NCBI RefSeq assembly: GCF_003008425.1
Contig: NZ_PXOQ01000015.1
Location: 1-64,000 of the forward strand
Length of the DNA stretch: 64,000 bases
Origin: Aurantibacter aestuarii
Lineage (GTDB): Bacteria > Bacteroidota > Bacteroidia > Flavobacteriales > Flavobacteriaceae
Direction: 5' to 3'
The position numbers and the translations under genes were made by a program. The notes under the pieces are model-generated. The model saw nothing but the letters and a program-made list of their open reading frames with translations, did not search any database and had not been told where the DNA came from. Of this stretch, positions 45,310 to 52,696 are shown in pieces; within the stretch, counting starts at the first letter, position 1; every line of letters starts with the position of its first letter.

Positions 45310-46209
45310 TTGAAATATTATAAATTTCTAATTCTCTGTTGTGCTTTTCAATTAAGTTGGTCTCAAACTGGTTTAAATTCATTTTTAAAACCAAGTGATT
45401 CATTACACAAAGGACGTTTTAAAGCAGTTTTAGTTACTGAAGGTTCTTTAGTTGGAGTAAGCTTAATTGGTTTAAACCAGCTTTGGTACGCCAATTATCC
45501 AAAAAGTAAATTCCATACCATAAATGATAGTGATGAGTGGTTGCAAATGGATAAGTTAGGTCATACCTTTTCAGCTTATCAACTTAGCCGATTGGGAGCT
45601 CAAAGTTTTGAGTGGGCAGGAGCTAATAAAAATAAGCAACTAGTTTATGGTGCTAGTTTAAGTTTAGGCTTTTTAACTGCTGTAGAAGTTATGGATGGTT
45701 TTTCTGCAGAGTGGGGTTTTTCATGGTCGGATATGGCAGCAAATGTTTCTGGAGCAGGACTATTTGTAGGACAAGAATTGCTTTGGAAGGAGCAGCGAAT
45801 CAAGTTAAAATACTCATTTCATAGAACAAGATTTGCACCACAAAGACCAAACAAGCTTGGGAATGGTTTGAATGAGGAGTTTTTAAAAGATTATAATGGT
45901 CAAACCTATTGGCTTTCTATAAATCCTCATTCGTTTTTTAAGCAAAGTAATTTGCCCAAATGGTTGAATGTAGCCGTAGGTTATGGAGCAAGTGGTATGC
46001 TTTCCGGAAGAAGTGAAACATTACCACATATAAATCAAAATAGGTTTAGACAGTTTTATTTAAGTTTTGATGTAGATTTAGAACGTATTGAAACCCAATC
46101 TGCTTTTCTTAAAACACTCTTTTCAGTCATTAATGTTGTAAAAGTACCATTACCAACTTTGGAATTTACCAATGATAGCAGGCTAAAATGGCATGCTTTT
46201 TATTTTTAA
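45310..46209 (+). CDS. DUF2279 family exported protein
   Basis: 299 residues with a signal peptide (ending SWSQ) and a YfiM/DUF2279-type region with 'DKLGHTFSAYQLSRLGA' and FSWSDMAANVSGAG. It is likely a membrane or outer-membrane-linked protein. TTG at 45310 is taken as the start because it heads the signal peptide and lies two bases after the mltG stop. It is the last gene of the dapF-GNAT-mltG unit. The function is unknown; the family also occurs in pairs with peptidoglycan or lipid genes. Confidence 0.78.
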   Translation: MKYYKFLILCCAFQLSWSQTGLNSFLKPSDSLHKGRFKAVLVTEGSLVGVSLIGLNQLWYANYPKSKFHTINDSDEWLQMDKLGHTFSAYQLSRLGAQSFEWAGANKNKQLVYGASLSLGFLTAVEVMDGFSAEWGFSWSDMAANVSGAGLFVGQELLWKEQRIKLKYSFHRTRFAPQRPNKLGNGLNEEFLKDYNGQTYWLSINPHSFFKQSNLPKWLNVAVGYGASGMLSGRSETLPHINQNRFRQFYLSFDVDLERIETQSAFLKTLFSVINVVKVPLPTLEFTNDSRLKWHAFYF

Positions 46210-46252
46210 CTTTTACTTAACTATCTGATAATCAATATTTCATAATTTTGCG

Positions 46253-46260
46253 TATATTTG
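46253..46260 (+). promoter_or_regulatory. -7 box TATATTTG upstream of the lysozyme-like gene
   Basis: An exact TAnnTTTG match lies 37 bases before the ATG at 46298. No TTG is at the -33 position. Confidence 0.45.
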
Positions 46261-46297
46261 CACGCTCAAATTTAAGTTTTACTTAAAGATTAAGGTT

Positions 46298-46969
46298 ATG
46301 AAAAAAAATACATTACAGTTTATAGTATTAAGTATTACAATTATTGGTTTAATATATGTTTCGGTACAAACTAAACCACAATTTGTAAGTACCCAAGACA
46401 ATGAAATGGCTTTTTATTCAACAAAAGACATGTTATTAGATTATAATTTATGTCGAGAATATAATGACAGCAGAGAGGAGAATGTTAAAGCATATTCACC
46501 TAAGTTGGGGAAATCTTTAATAGCTTTTAAAGAAGCATTAGGATTTAAAGAGTCTAGAGGGAATTATTTTATTGTTAATGAATTTGGTTATTTAGGAAAA
46601 TACCAATTTGGATTAACTACATTACAAGCTTTAGGGATAACAGATCCGACTGTGTTTTTAAAAACACCTAAACTACAGGAAGAGGCTTTTTATGCTTTTA
46701 CAGCACGTAATAAGTGGATATTAAGACATGATATTAAGCGGTTTGCGGGTAAAACCATAAATGGTGTTAAAGTTACTGAATCTGGAATACTTGCAGCAGC
46801 CCATCTTGGTGGTGCGGGTAGCGTAAAAAAATGGCTAAGAAGTTATGGAGCTCAAGGTTTTAGTGATGCTTTTGGATCTTCTATTAAACATTATATGAAA
46901 CGATTTTCTGGTTTTGATACTTCTAAAATAGAAGCAAATAGAAAAGCTCAAGTTAAGTTAAAAGCTTAA
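46298..46969 (+). CDS. Lysozyme-like exported protein
   Basis: 223 residues with an N-terminal membrane segment (about 7-24). The rest carries a lysozyme/lytic-transglycosylase-like core: FKESRGNY with candidate catalytic Glu (about residue 86), GYLGKYQFGLTTLQALGI and later 'SGILAAAHLGGAGSVKKWL'. This pattern resembles goose-type or phage/T4SS-associated muramidases. It is not a textbook family member; the glutamate is inferred by analogy. It follows the dapF-mltG unit with a gap of 88 bp and has its own promoter box and terminator. Confidence 0.72.
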   Translation: MKKNTLQFIVLSITIIGLIYVSVQTKPQFVSTQDNEMAFYSTKDMLLDYNLCREYNDSREENVKAYSPKLGKSLIAFKEALGFKESRGNYFIVNEFGYLGKYQFGLTTLQALGITDPTVFLKTPKLQEEAFYAFTARNKWILRHDIKRFAGKTINGVKVTESGILAAAHLGGAGSVKKWLRSYGAQGFSDAFGSSIKHYMKRFSGFDTSKIEANRKAQVKLKA

Positions 46970-46982
46970 TTAATAAATATTT

Positions 46983-47017
46983 AAAAAAAATGCCTCAAAT
47001 TTTTGGGGCATTTTTTT
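46983..47017 (+). terminator. Intrinsic terminator
   Basis: ATGCCTCAAA pairs with TTTGGGGCAT with one G-T pair, flanked by A and T runs; closes the lysozyme-like gene. Confidence 0.78.
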
Positions 47018-47063
47018 GTAACAAACTTATTTTTTTATCGTCTTATAAATAAATCCAATTATT

Positions 47064-47402
47064 ATGAAAGAAGATAAACAACTATTAGTATTAACTCATT
47101 TAAGTCAGTTAATAATTTTAATTACAGGCTTTGGAAGTTTAATCGTGCCTTTAATTATTTGGCTTACACAAAAAGATAAGGTTTACCAATTAGACCAACA
47201 AGCTAAGGAAATTATAAATTTCCAAATAAGTCTAATTATTTATGTGCTTTTGTGCATTCCACTTATTTTACTTTTCGGATTAGGTCTTTTAGGGTTTATT
47301 GTTTTGGGAATTAGTTCTATTATTTTTCCGATTATAAACGCTATGAAGGTTAATAATGATGAAACACCAAATTATCCATTTGTATTTACAATTCTTAAGT
47401 AA
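47064..47402 (+). CDS. DUF4870 small membrane protein
   Basis: 112 residues with three transmembrane helices, beginning 'LVLTHLSQLIILITGFGSLIVPLIIWL' and containing KEIINFQISLIIY, the DUF4870/Tic20-like signature. No catalytic residues are seen. It is a single gene between two terminators. Confidence 0.85.
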   Translation: MKEDKQLLVLTHLSQLIILITGFGSLIVPLIIWLTQKDKVYQLDQQAKEIINFQISLIIYVLLCIPLILLFGLGLLGFIVLGISSIIFPIINAMKVNNDETPNYPFVFTILK

Positions 47403-47413
47403 ATTATAGGCAT

Positions 47414-47445
47414 AAAAAAGCTCCTCAATATTGAGGAGCTTTTTA
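47414..47445. terminator. Bidirectional intrinsic terminator before the tRNA gene
   Basis: AAAAAGCTCCTCAA (47415-47428) pairs with TTGAGGAGCTTTTT (47431-47444). It closes the DUF4870 gene and, on the minus strand, the tRNA transcript that ends at 47448. Confidence 0.9.
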
Positions 47446-47447
47446 AG

Positions 47448-47521
47448 AGCCGATGGAGGGACTCGAACCCACGACCTGCTGATTACAAATCAGCTGCTCT
47501 AGCCAGCTGAGCTACATCGGC
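47448..47521 (-). tRNA. tRNA-Thr (anticodon TGT)
   Basis: The minus strand folds as a cloverleaf of 74 nt: acceptor GCCGATG/CATCGGC, D arm with GCTC/GAGC, anticodon stem GCTGA/TCAGC around TTTGTAA (anticodon TGT, threonine), T arm GTGGG/CCCTC with one T-T mismatch and TTCGAGT loop. The 3' CCA is not encoded. It stands alone. Confidence 0.96.
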
Positions 47522-47573
47522 AAAACGGTTGCAAATTTAAAATGTTTTTTAATATCTGCAACATTTTTTTTAA

Positions 47574-47843
47574 TTATTTTAATGCATTTATTCGGTCAAT
47601 TAATCCGCGACCTTTTTCTTCAAGTTCATTTTTAATAGCTTTGAAGTGTGCTTTCTTGTTTTCTACAGATTTATCGTTTACTTTAACAATTAAATCATCA
47701 AAAATTACGATAGCATCATCAATAATTGCCTCGCTTTCTTTAGTACTTTTTTCAGTGTTGGTGTATTCCCATACATAAACTGCTTCAATAATATCACCTA
47801 ATACGTAATTAATGTCTTTTTTTAATTCTCTTTTATTAGCCAT
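47574..47843 (-). CDS. Small conserved acidic helical protein
   Basis: 89 residues, mostly predicted helix, with charged ends and the core INYVLGDIIEAVYVWEY. No signal peptide or membrane segment. I recognise the pattern as a flavobacterial hypothetical but not a function. An exact TAnnTTTG box lies 24 bases upstream, which supports real expression on this strand. An overlapping open frame on the plus strand (47542-47778) is a shadow. Confidence 0.7.
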   Translation of the reverse strand: MANKRELKKDINYVLGDIIEAVYVWEYTNTEKSTKESEAIIDDAIVIFDDLIVKVNDKSVENKKAHFKAIKNELEEKGRGLIDRINALK

Positions 47844-47866
47844 AAATAGTCAAAATTTTATTAGTG

Positions 47867-47874
47867 CAAAAGTA
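47867..47874 (-). promoter_or_regulatory. -7 box TACTTTTG upstream of the small helical protein
   Basis: CAAAAGTA on the plus strand, 23 bases upstream of the ATG at 47843. Confidence 0.5.
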
Positions 47875-47897
47875 ATTTTTATTTATAAATTATAATC

Positions 47898-48308
47898 TTA
47901 TTTTCCTGCGTATTTTACAAAATTTCTTGGAGTTTCAAATAAAGTCACTTCTAAGTCTAATTGTTGATCTAATTTAGCCTTAAGTTTATTGTAAATAACA
48001 ACTACTATATTTTCTGCGGTTGGATTTAAATCTTTAAACTCAGGAACATCTAAATTTAAGTTTTTATGATCAAAAGCGTCTTCAATTTCACTTTTAATAT
48101 AATCTTTTAAAACTTTTACATCAATAACAAAACCTGTCTCAGGATCAATTTCTCCAGTCACGCTGGCAATTAATTCATAATTATGACCATGATAATTTGG
48201 ATTATTACATAACCCAAATACAGCGTCGTTTTTTTGGTCAGACCAATCTTTGCGATACAGTCTGTGTGCAGCATTAAAATGTGCGCGTCTACTAACGGTT
48301 ACTTTCAT
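47898..48308 (-). CDS. 6-pyruvoyltetrahydropterin synthase/QueD family enzyme, eukaryote-like motif
   Basis: 136 residues with zinc ligands H15 (FNAAHRL), H40 and H42 (HGHNY) and catalytic cysteine C34. The cysteine motif is CNNPNYHGHNY, with five residues between Cys and HGH, as in animal PTPS, rather than the CxxxHGH of E. coli QueD. 'EIDPETGFVIDVKVLKDYI' and DHKNLNLDVPEF match the PTPS core too. It may make 6-pyruvoyltetrahydropterin or 6-carboxytetrahydropterin (queuosine). It overlaps idi by 17 bp; no other queuosine genes are nearby. Confidence 0.87.
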   Translation of the reverse strand: MKVTVSRRAHFNAAHRLYRKDWSDQKNDAVFGLCNNPNYHGHNYELIASVTGEIDPETGFVIDVKVLKDYIKSEIEDAFDHKNLNLDVPEFKDLNPTAENIVVVIYNKLKAKLDQQLDLEVTLFETPRNFVKYAGK

Positions 48309-48828
48309 CGGTAATGTTTATATAATCGTAAAATTTATCAAAAATGATTTTAAACCAAGCGGTATAAATTTCAGGATTTGTATTTATATCTTTTTTTACT
48401 TCGTCTAAGCTTACCCATTTATAGGCGTGAGCTTCTTCCTTATTTAATTTTGGTTCTTCATTGTAGTGACCTAATAGAATATGGTCAAATTCATGTTCCG
48501 TTAAGCCATTATCAAAAGGTGCTTTATATATAAATGAGATGGTGTCTCTTAAATCTGTAGTAAACCCCATTTCTTCCTGTAAACGTCTTGTGCCAGCTTC
48601 TATATTGCTTTCTCCTTCTCTTTGATGACTACAACAAGTGTTGGTCCATAATCCTGGAGAGTGGTATTTGGTTAATGCACGTTGTTGTAACATTAATTCA
48701 TTTTTGTCATTAAAAATAAAAACAGAAAAAGCTCTATGTAATAATGCTTTTTCATGTGCTTCCATTTTAGGCATTAAACCAATCTGTTCGTCAAGTTCGT
48801 TAACCAAGATAACTTGTTCTTCTTTCAT
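48292..48828 (-). CDS. idi: Isopentenyl-diphosphate delta-isomerase, type 1
   Basis: 178 residues of the NUDIX-fold IPP isomerase family: WTNTCCSH carries the catalytic cysteine (C66 aligned with the E. coli position) and the first metal histidine, GESNIEAGTRRLQEEMGF is the NUDIX-like helix, and the second half has the glutamate region around EHEFDHILLG. It interconverts isopentenyl and dimethylallyl diphosphate for isoprenoids. It overlaps the PTPS gene by 17 bp, so the two share a transcript. Confidence 0.95.
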   Translation of the reverse strand: MKEEQVILVNELDEQIGLMPKMEAHEKALLHRAFSVFIFNDKNELMLQQRALTKYHSPGLWTNTCCSHQREGESNIEAGTRRLQEEMGFTTDLRDTISFIYKAPFDNGLTEHEFDHILLGHYNEEPKLNKEEAHAYKWVSLDEVKKDINTNPEIYTAWFKIIFDKFYDYINITDESNR

Positions 48829-48844
48829 AAAATTTATTTCAAAG

Positions 48845-48852
48845 CAAATTTA
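48845..48852 (-). promoter_or_regulatory. -7 box TAAATTTG upstream of idi
   Basis: CAAATTTA on the plus strand, 16 bases before the idi ATG. A CAA at 48878 (TTG) is 25 bases out, slightly too far. Confidence 0.4.
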
Positions 48853-48903
48853 ATAAATCATTAAGGGTATTGTATTACAATTTAAAACAAATTATAATTA
48901 AAT

Positions 48904-48932
48904 AAAAAAGCATCGAATGGTCGATGCTTTTC
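48904..48932 (-). terminator. Intrinsic terminator of the YceI lipoprotein gene
   Basis: GCATCGA (48910-48916) pairs with TCGATGC (48921-48927) around ATGG, flanked by six A (T run on the minus strand). Confidence 0.8.
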
Positions 48933-48952
48933 TGTTTTGACTAATTAATTAT

Positions 48953-49600
48953 TTACGCTTTTTTAGCAACAACATCAATTTTAAGTTCTACATCATCTTT
49001 AATCATTTTATCGCCTAAAGCTTTAGCATCCATAACAGATCCTGAATTATAATTGATGTCCCACTTTGTTCTATCAATTTTAAAAGTGTCGCTTGTAATC
49101 ATAACCATATCATTTTCCATATTTACATTTGCTGGAAAAGTAACATTTTTAGTAATTCCTTTTAAGGTTAAGTTACCACTAATAGTACTGTTTTCAACAC
49201 TAGTAATTTCAAAGGTAGCAGTATCATGTACTTCCGCATTAAAAAAGTCTGGGCTTAATAAATGCCCAACTAGTTTTCCGTTTGCTTCATCTTCAGCAGG
49301 AATATCTGTACATTTTAAAGATTTAATGTCAAATACAAATTTACCACCTACTAACTTGTCATCTTTTATTTGAGCCATACCATTTGCTAAATTTATAGTT
49401 CCTTCATGACCACCAACAATTTTATTGGCTTTCCAAATTACCATAGACTTATCTGCAACAGCATTATAGTCTGCAGTCATCGCAACTTCTTCAACCATTT
49501 GTTCTTCTGTGGTTTCAGCTTCTTTGACATTGTCTTTACACGACGTGAATACAGCTGTAATAGCTAAAATAGTCACAATATTTAATAGTTGTTTTTTCAT
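48953..49600 (-). CDS. YceI family lipoprotein
   Basis: 215 residues with lipobox FTSC (cysteine about 21), an acidic linker rich in Glu and Thr (about 25-42), then the YceI barrel with 'IVGGHEGTINLANGMAQIKD' and 'FKIDRTKWDINYNSGS'. It is a lipid-anchored counterpart of the YceI protein at 14195-14770. Isoprenoid or other lipid binding is expected from the family. Its place beside idi (isoprenoid synthesis) is suggestive but may be chance. It has its own promoter box and terminator. Confidence 0.9.
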   Translation of the reverse strand: MKKQLLNIVTILAITAVFTSCKDNVKEAETTEEQMVEEVAMTADYNAVADKSMVIWKANKIVGGHEGTINLANGMAQIKDDKLVGGKFVFDIKSLKCTDIPAEDEANGKLVGHLLSPDFFNAEVHDTATFEITSVENSTISGNLTLKGITKNVTFPANVNMENDMVMITSDTFKIDRTKWDINYNSGSVMDAKALGDKMIKDDVELKIDVVAKKA

Positions 49601-49625
49601 TTTTTTAATGTTTTATGTTTGATAC

Positions 49626-49633
49626 CAAAAGTA
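49626..49633 (-). promoter_or_regulatory. -7 box TACTTTTG upstream of the YceI lipoprotein gene
   Basis: CAAAAGTA on the plus strand, 25 bases before the ATG at 49600. A -33 element is not clear. Confidence 0.5.
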
Positions 49634-49688
49634 AATACACAAAGCTGAAATTATCTAAAAAAAAACTTAAAATTTATTCTGTGACATT

Positions 49689-49720
49689 TTGACATTTTAA
49701 TATAAATGGCAGTACTTTTG
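49689..49720 (+). promoter_or_regulatory. Promoter of grpE-dnaJ (TTG - N21 - TACTTTTG)
   Basis: TTG at 49689-49691 and TACTTTTG at 49713-49720 are spaced 21 bases. The start site would fall about 49725, after an upstream in-frame ATG at 49706 but before the ATG at 49757. Confidence 0.65.
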
Positions 49721-49756
49721 CAAATTAAAATTCGATTAAACAAATCATTTGGATTT

Positions 49757-50326
49757 ATGAGTACTAATAAAGAAGAAAAAGCAATTGAAGATCAACTAGA
49801 AGAGGTTTTAAATGAAGTTGAAAATCAAGAGGAAAATATAAAAAAAGAAGCGGAAACAACTGAAGAAACACTTAGTCCTGAAGAACAGTTGCAGATGGAT
49901 TTAGATAAAGAAAAAGATAAATTTTTAAGACTGTTTGCAGAATTTGAAAATTATAAAAGACGAACTAGCAAAGAACGCATCGAGTTGTTTAAAACCGCTA
50001 GTCAGGATGTTATGATCTCGATGTTACCAGTTTTAGACGACTTTGAACGTGCTTTGATGCATATTGAGGATGATAAAGAAGCAGAAGAGCTACGTAAAGG
50101 AGTGGTTTTAATTTATCAAAAATTATTAAAAACATTAGAGCAAAAAGGTCTGGAAGCTATTAAAGTAGAAGCAGGCGATGTTTTTAATGCCGATAACCAT
50201 GAAGCTATAACACAAATACCTGCCCCGACAGATGATATGAAAGGGAAAATTATAGATGTGGTTGAAAAAGGGTACAAGCTTGGAGAAAAAGTAATTCGTT
50301 TTCCTAAAGTGGTTATAGGACAATAA
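49757..50326 (+). CDS. grpE: GrpE nucleotide-exchange factor
   Basis: 189 residues: an acidic, disordered N-terminus, a long coiled coil (about 20-105), and the four-helix/beta-wing core with 'FENYKRRTSKERIELFK' and 'HEAITQIPAP', ending 'LGEKVIRFPKVVIG'. GrpE releases ADP from DnaK. The ATG at 49757 is used because an earlier in-frame ATG at 49706 lies upstream of the promoter's -7 box and would not be in the transcript. dnaJ follows after 18 bp; dnaK is not in the window. Confidence 0.95.
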   Translation: MSTNKEEKAIEDQLEEVLNEVENQEENIKKEAETTEETLSPEEQLQMDLDKEKDKFLRLFAEFENYKRRTSKERIELFKTASQDVMISMLPVLDDFERALMHIEDDKEAEELRKGVVLIYQKLLKTLEQKGLEAIKVEAGDVFNADNHEAITQIPAPTDDMKGKIIDVVEKGYKLGEKVIRFPKVVIGQ

Positions 50327-50344
50327 TACATTAAACTTATTTCG

Positions 50345-51460
50345 ATGAAGAAAGATTATTATGACATATTAGGTATTAGTAAAGGCGCTACACCTGCTGA
50401 AATTAAAAAAGCTTATCGTAAAAAAGCTATAGAATTTCATCCTGATAAAAATCCTGATGATGCTGAAGCAGAAACTAAATTTAAAGAAGCTGCTGAAGCT
50501 TATGAGGTTTTAAGCGATGAAAACAAGAAGGCAAGATACGATCAGTTCGGCCATCAAGCATTTGAAGGTGGACAAGGCGGCTTTGGTGGTGGCGGAATGA
50601 ATATGGATGATATCTTCAGTCAATTTGGTGATATATTTGGTGGTGGCTTTGGTGGCGGTTTCTCTGGCTTTGGAGGCGGACAAAGACAACGAACCGTTAA
50701 AGGAAGTAACCTTAGAGTTAGAGTTAGTTTAACATTGGAAGAGGTTGCTAAAGGAGTAGAAAAAAAGCTTAAAGTAAAACGAAAAGTTCAAGCAAAAGGT
50801 ACAACATATAAAACATGTACAACTTGTAACGGTGCTGGTCAGGTAACTAAAATCCAAAACACAATCCTTGGTCGTATGCAAACGGCAGCTCCTTGTCATA
50901 CTTGTCAAGGTGCAGGACAGATAATTGATAAAAAACCAGCAAATGCAGATACACAAGGTTTAATAACTGAGGAAGAAACTATTTCAGTTAAAATACCTGC
51001 AGGTGTAGTAGATGGCATGCAATTAAAAGTATCCGGAAAAGGAAATGCTGCGCCAGGAAATGGTATTTCTGGAGATTTATTAGTGGTTATACAAGAACAG
51101 GAACATCCAAAGCTACAACGAGAAGGAGATAATTTACATTACGATTTATATGTGAGTTTGCCAGATGCAGTTTTAGGAGCATCACAAGAAATAGAAACCG
51201 TTACTGGAAAAGTAAGAATTAAAATAGAACAAGGCTTACAGTCTGGTAAAATTTTGCGCTTAAAAGGTAAAGGTATTCCTAGTATTAATGGTTATGGACA
51301 AGGAGACCTTTTAGTTCATGTTAATGTTTGGACACCAAAAACATTAAGCAAAGAGCAAAAAGAGTTTTTTGAAAGTATGAGAGAAGACGAGCATTTTTCT
51401 CCAAAACCAGAACAATCGGACAAATCATTTTTTGAAAAAGTAAAAGATATGTTTTCTTAA
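50345..51460 (+). CDS. dnaJ: DnaJ co-chaperone with a single zinc centre
   Basis: 371 residues: J domain with HPD (32-34), a Gly/Phe-rich region (about 75-115), two substrate-binding beta domains, and a zinc finger reduced to two CxxCxGxG repeats (C158/C161 and C184/C187). Ordinary DnaJ has four. Spacing shows the survivors are the inner repeats 2 and 3 (zinc centre II); outer repeats 1 and 4 (centre I) are gone. It works with DnaK in folding. Co-transcribed with grpE. Centre II in E. coli is the one needed for full activity with DnaK. Confidence 0.94.
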   Translation: MKKDYYDILGISKGATPAEIKKAYRKKAIEFHPDKNPDDAEAETKFKEAAEAYEVLSDENKKARYDQFGHQAFEGGQGGFGGGGMNMDDIFSQFGDIFGGGFGGGFSGFGGGQRQRTVKGSNLRVRVSLTLEEVAKGVEKKLKVKRKVQAKGTTYKTCTTCNGAGQVTKIQNTILGRMQTAAPCHTCQGAGQIIDKKPANADTQGLITEEETISVKIPAGVVDGMQLKVSGKGNAAPGNGISGDLLVVIQEQEHPKLQREGDNLHYDLYVSLPDAVLGASQEIETVTGKVRIKIEQGLQSGKILRLKGKGIPSINGYGQGDLLVHVNVWTPKTLSKEQKEFFESMREDEHFSPKPEQSDKSFFEKVKDMFS

Positions 51461-51548
51461 AAACATTAAAAATATACCGTAATACGTTAAAATTTAGGTT
51501 TTGTTTAACTTTTTAGGCATGATTTATACCTTGTTTGATAAAAAATAG

Positions 51549-51556
51549 TATATTTG
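51549..51556 (+). promoter_or_regulatory. -7 box TATATTTG in the dnaJ downstream region
   Basis: An exact TAnnTTTG match about 50 bases ahead of the terminator and far from any ATG. TTG at 51531 is only 15 bases upstream, shorter than ideal. Confidence 0.4.
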
Positions 51557-51557
51557 A

Positions 51558-51648
51558 ATATCATTAGATAACACTAATGGTAATTTTTCTTTTTCATAGC
51601 AATTTTTTCCCATCCTTAATTTTTTTAAGGGTGGGTTTTGTTTTTTGG
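51558..51648 (+). ncRNA. Candidate small RNA between dnaJ and ABC operon
   Basis: A possible transcript of about 80-90 nt would start just after the TATATTTG box and end at the terminator. Its 5' end forms the hairpin CATTAG/CTAATG and the rest is U-rich. It may instead be a dnaJ 3' end; no conserved RNA family is recognised. Confidence 0.28.
51609..51648 (+). terminator. Intrinsic terminator downstream of dnaJ
   Basis: CCCATCCTTAA (51609-51619) pairs with TTAAGGGTGGG (51625-51635), one G-T pair, followed by TTTTG and a long T run. Confidence 0.85.
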
Positions 51649-51772
51649 ATGTGTTTGTAACAATAATTTTGTTAAAATACACTTCAATTAAATTGTATTA
51701 AATTATTCATAATAGTAAATCGTTACATTTTAACATTTTCTATATTTACGAACTAATCATCCAAACCCCATA

Positions 51773-52696
51773 ATGAATAAATTACTTCAAGTTAAAGAAG
51801 TTTCTAAGACTTTTGGAAATTATACAGCTTTAAATAATGTGTCTTTATCCATAGATAAAGGGCAAATATTTGGGCTGCTTGGACCTAATGGAGCAGGGAA
51901 AACGACTTTAATTAGAATTATAAATCAAATTACTATGCCCGACTCGGGCGAGGTTTTTTTAGATGGCGAAAGTTTAAAACCTCACCATATTAGAAATATA
52001 GGTTATTTGCCAGAAGAACGAGGATTATATAAATCCATGAAAGTTGGTGAGCAAGCCATTTATCTAGCTCAATTAAAAGGACTTAGTAAAACAGAAGCGA
52101 AAAAGCGCTTAAAAATATGGTTTGAACGATTAGAAATCGGAGACTGGTGGGACAAGAAAATTCAAGAGTTGTCAAAAGGTATGGCACAAAAGATACAGTT
52201 TATTGTAACTGTGTTACACGAGCCTAAGCTTTTAATTTTTGATGAGCCCTTTTCAGGTTTTGACCCTGTAAATGCAAATCTTATAAAAGATCAAATCCTG
52301 CGCTTGCGTGAAGATGGCGCTACAATTATTTTCTCCACACATAGAATGGAATCTGTTGAGGAATTGTGCGATGATATAGCTTTATTACATAAGTCTAATA
52401 AGTTAATAGATGGAAATCTATTAGATATAAAGCGTCAATACAAAACCAATACCTTTCAAGTTGGAATAAATCCTACTAATTCCTATAATGAGTTAGATTT
52501 TCACTCTAAGTTTAATGTAAACGATGCCCATTTTAAGACTTTAAATGAAGAGTTAAAATTTAGTGTTCAATTACAGCATAACCAATCGGCTAACGATTTA
52601 TTGCAGTATTTAATTTCTATAGGAGAAGTTTCATATTTTAAGGAGCAGATACCTTCTGCTAATGATATATTTATTCAAACGGTAAATCAAAGTTAA
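51773..52696 (+). CDS. ABC transporter ATP-binding protein (NatA-like)
   Basis: 307 residues with Walker A GPNGAGKTT (about 36-44), signature LSKGMAQK (the LSGGQ position is degenerate: LSKGM), Walker B LLIFDEPFSGFD and the H-loop FSTHRME. The C-terminal extension after residue 220 is typical of exporters of the NatA/CcmA type. Partner of the permease gene starting at the next base. The substrate is unknown. It opens a run of seven same-strand genes ending at 58429. Confidence 0.92.
   Translation: MNKLLQVKEVSKTFGNYTALNNVSLSIDKGQIFGLLGPNGAGKTTLIRIINQITMPDSGEVFLDGESLKPHHIRNIGYLPEERGLYKSMKVGEQAIYLAQLKGLSKTEAKKRLKIWFERLEIGDWWDKKIQELSKGMAQKIQFIVTVLHEPKLLIFDEPFSGFDPVNANLIKDQILRLREDGATIIFSTHRMESVEELCDDIALLHKSNKLIDGNLLDIKRQYKTNTFQVGINPTNSYNELDFHSKFNVNDAHFKTLNEELKFSVQLQHNQSANDLLQYLISIGEVSYFKEQIPSANDIFIQTVNQS

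Larger units (their letters stand above)
51461..51772 (+). other. 312-bp intergenic region between dnaJ and the ABC exporter operon
   Basis: No ORF. It holds a TATATTTG box at 51549-51556, a small hairpin CATTAG/CTAATG at 51562-51579, a strong terminator at 51609-51648, and an A/T-rich stretch with a near-match box before the next start at 51773. Confidence 0.7.

Noticed and set aside
47542-47778. 78-codon frame on the plus strand near the tRNA
   Set aside because: It is the shadow of the conserved minus-strand protein that has its own promoter box.
49706-49756. Longer start of grpE
   Set aside because: It lies ahead of the promoter's -7 box and the extra residues do not resemble GrpE.
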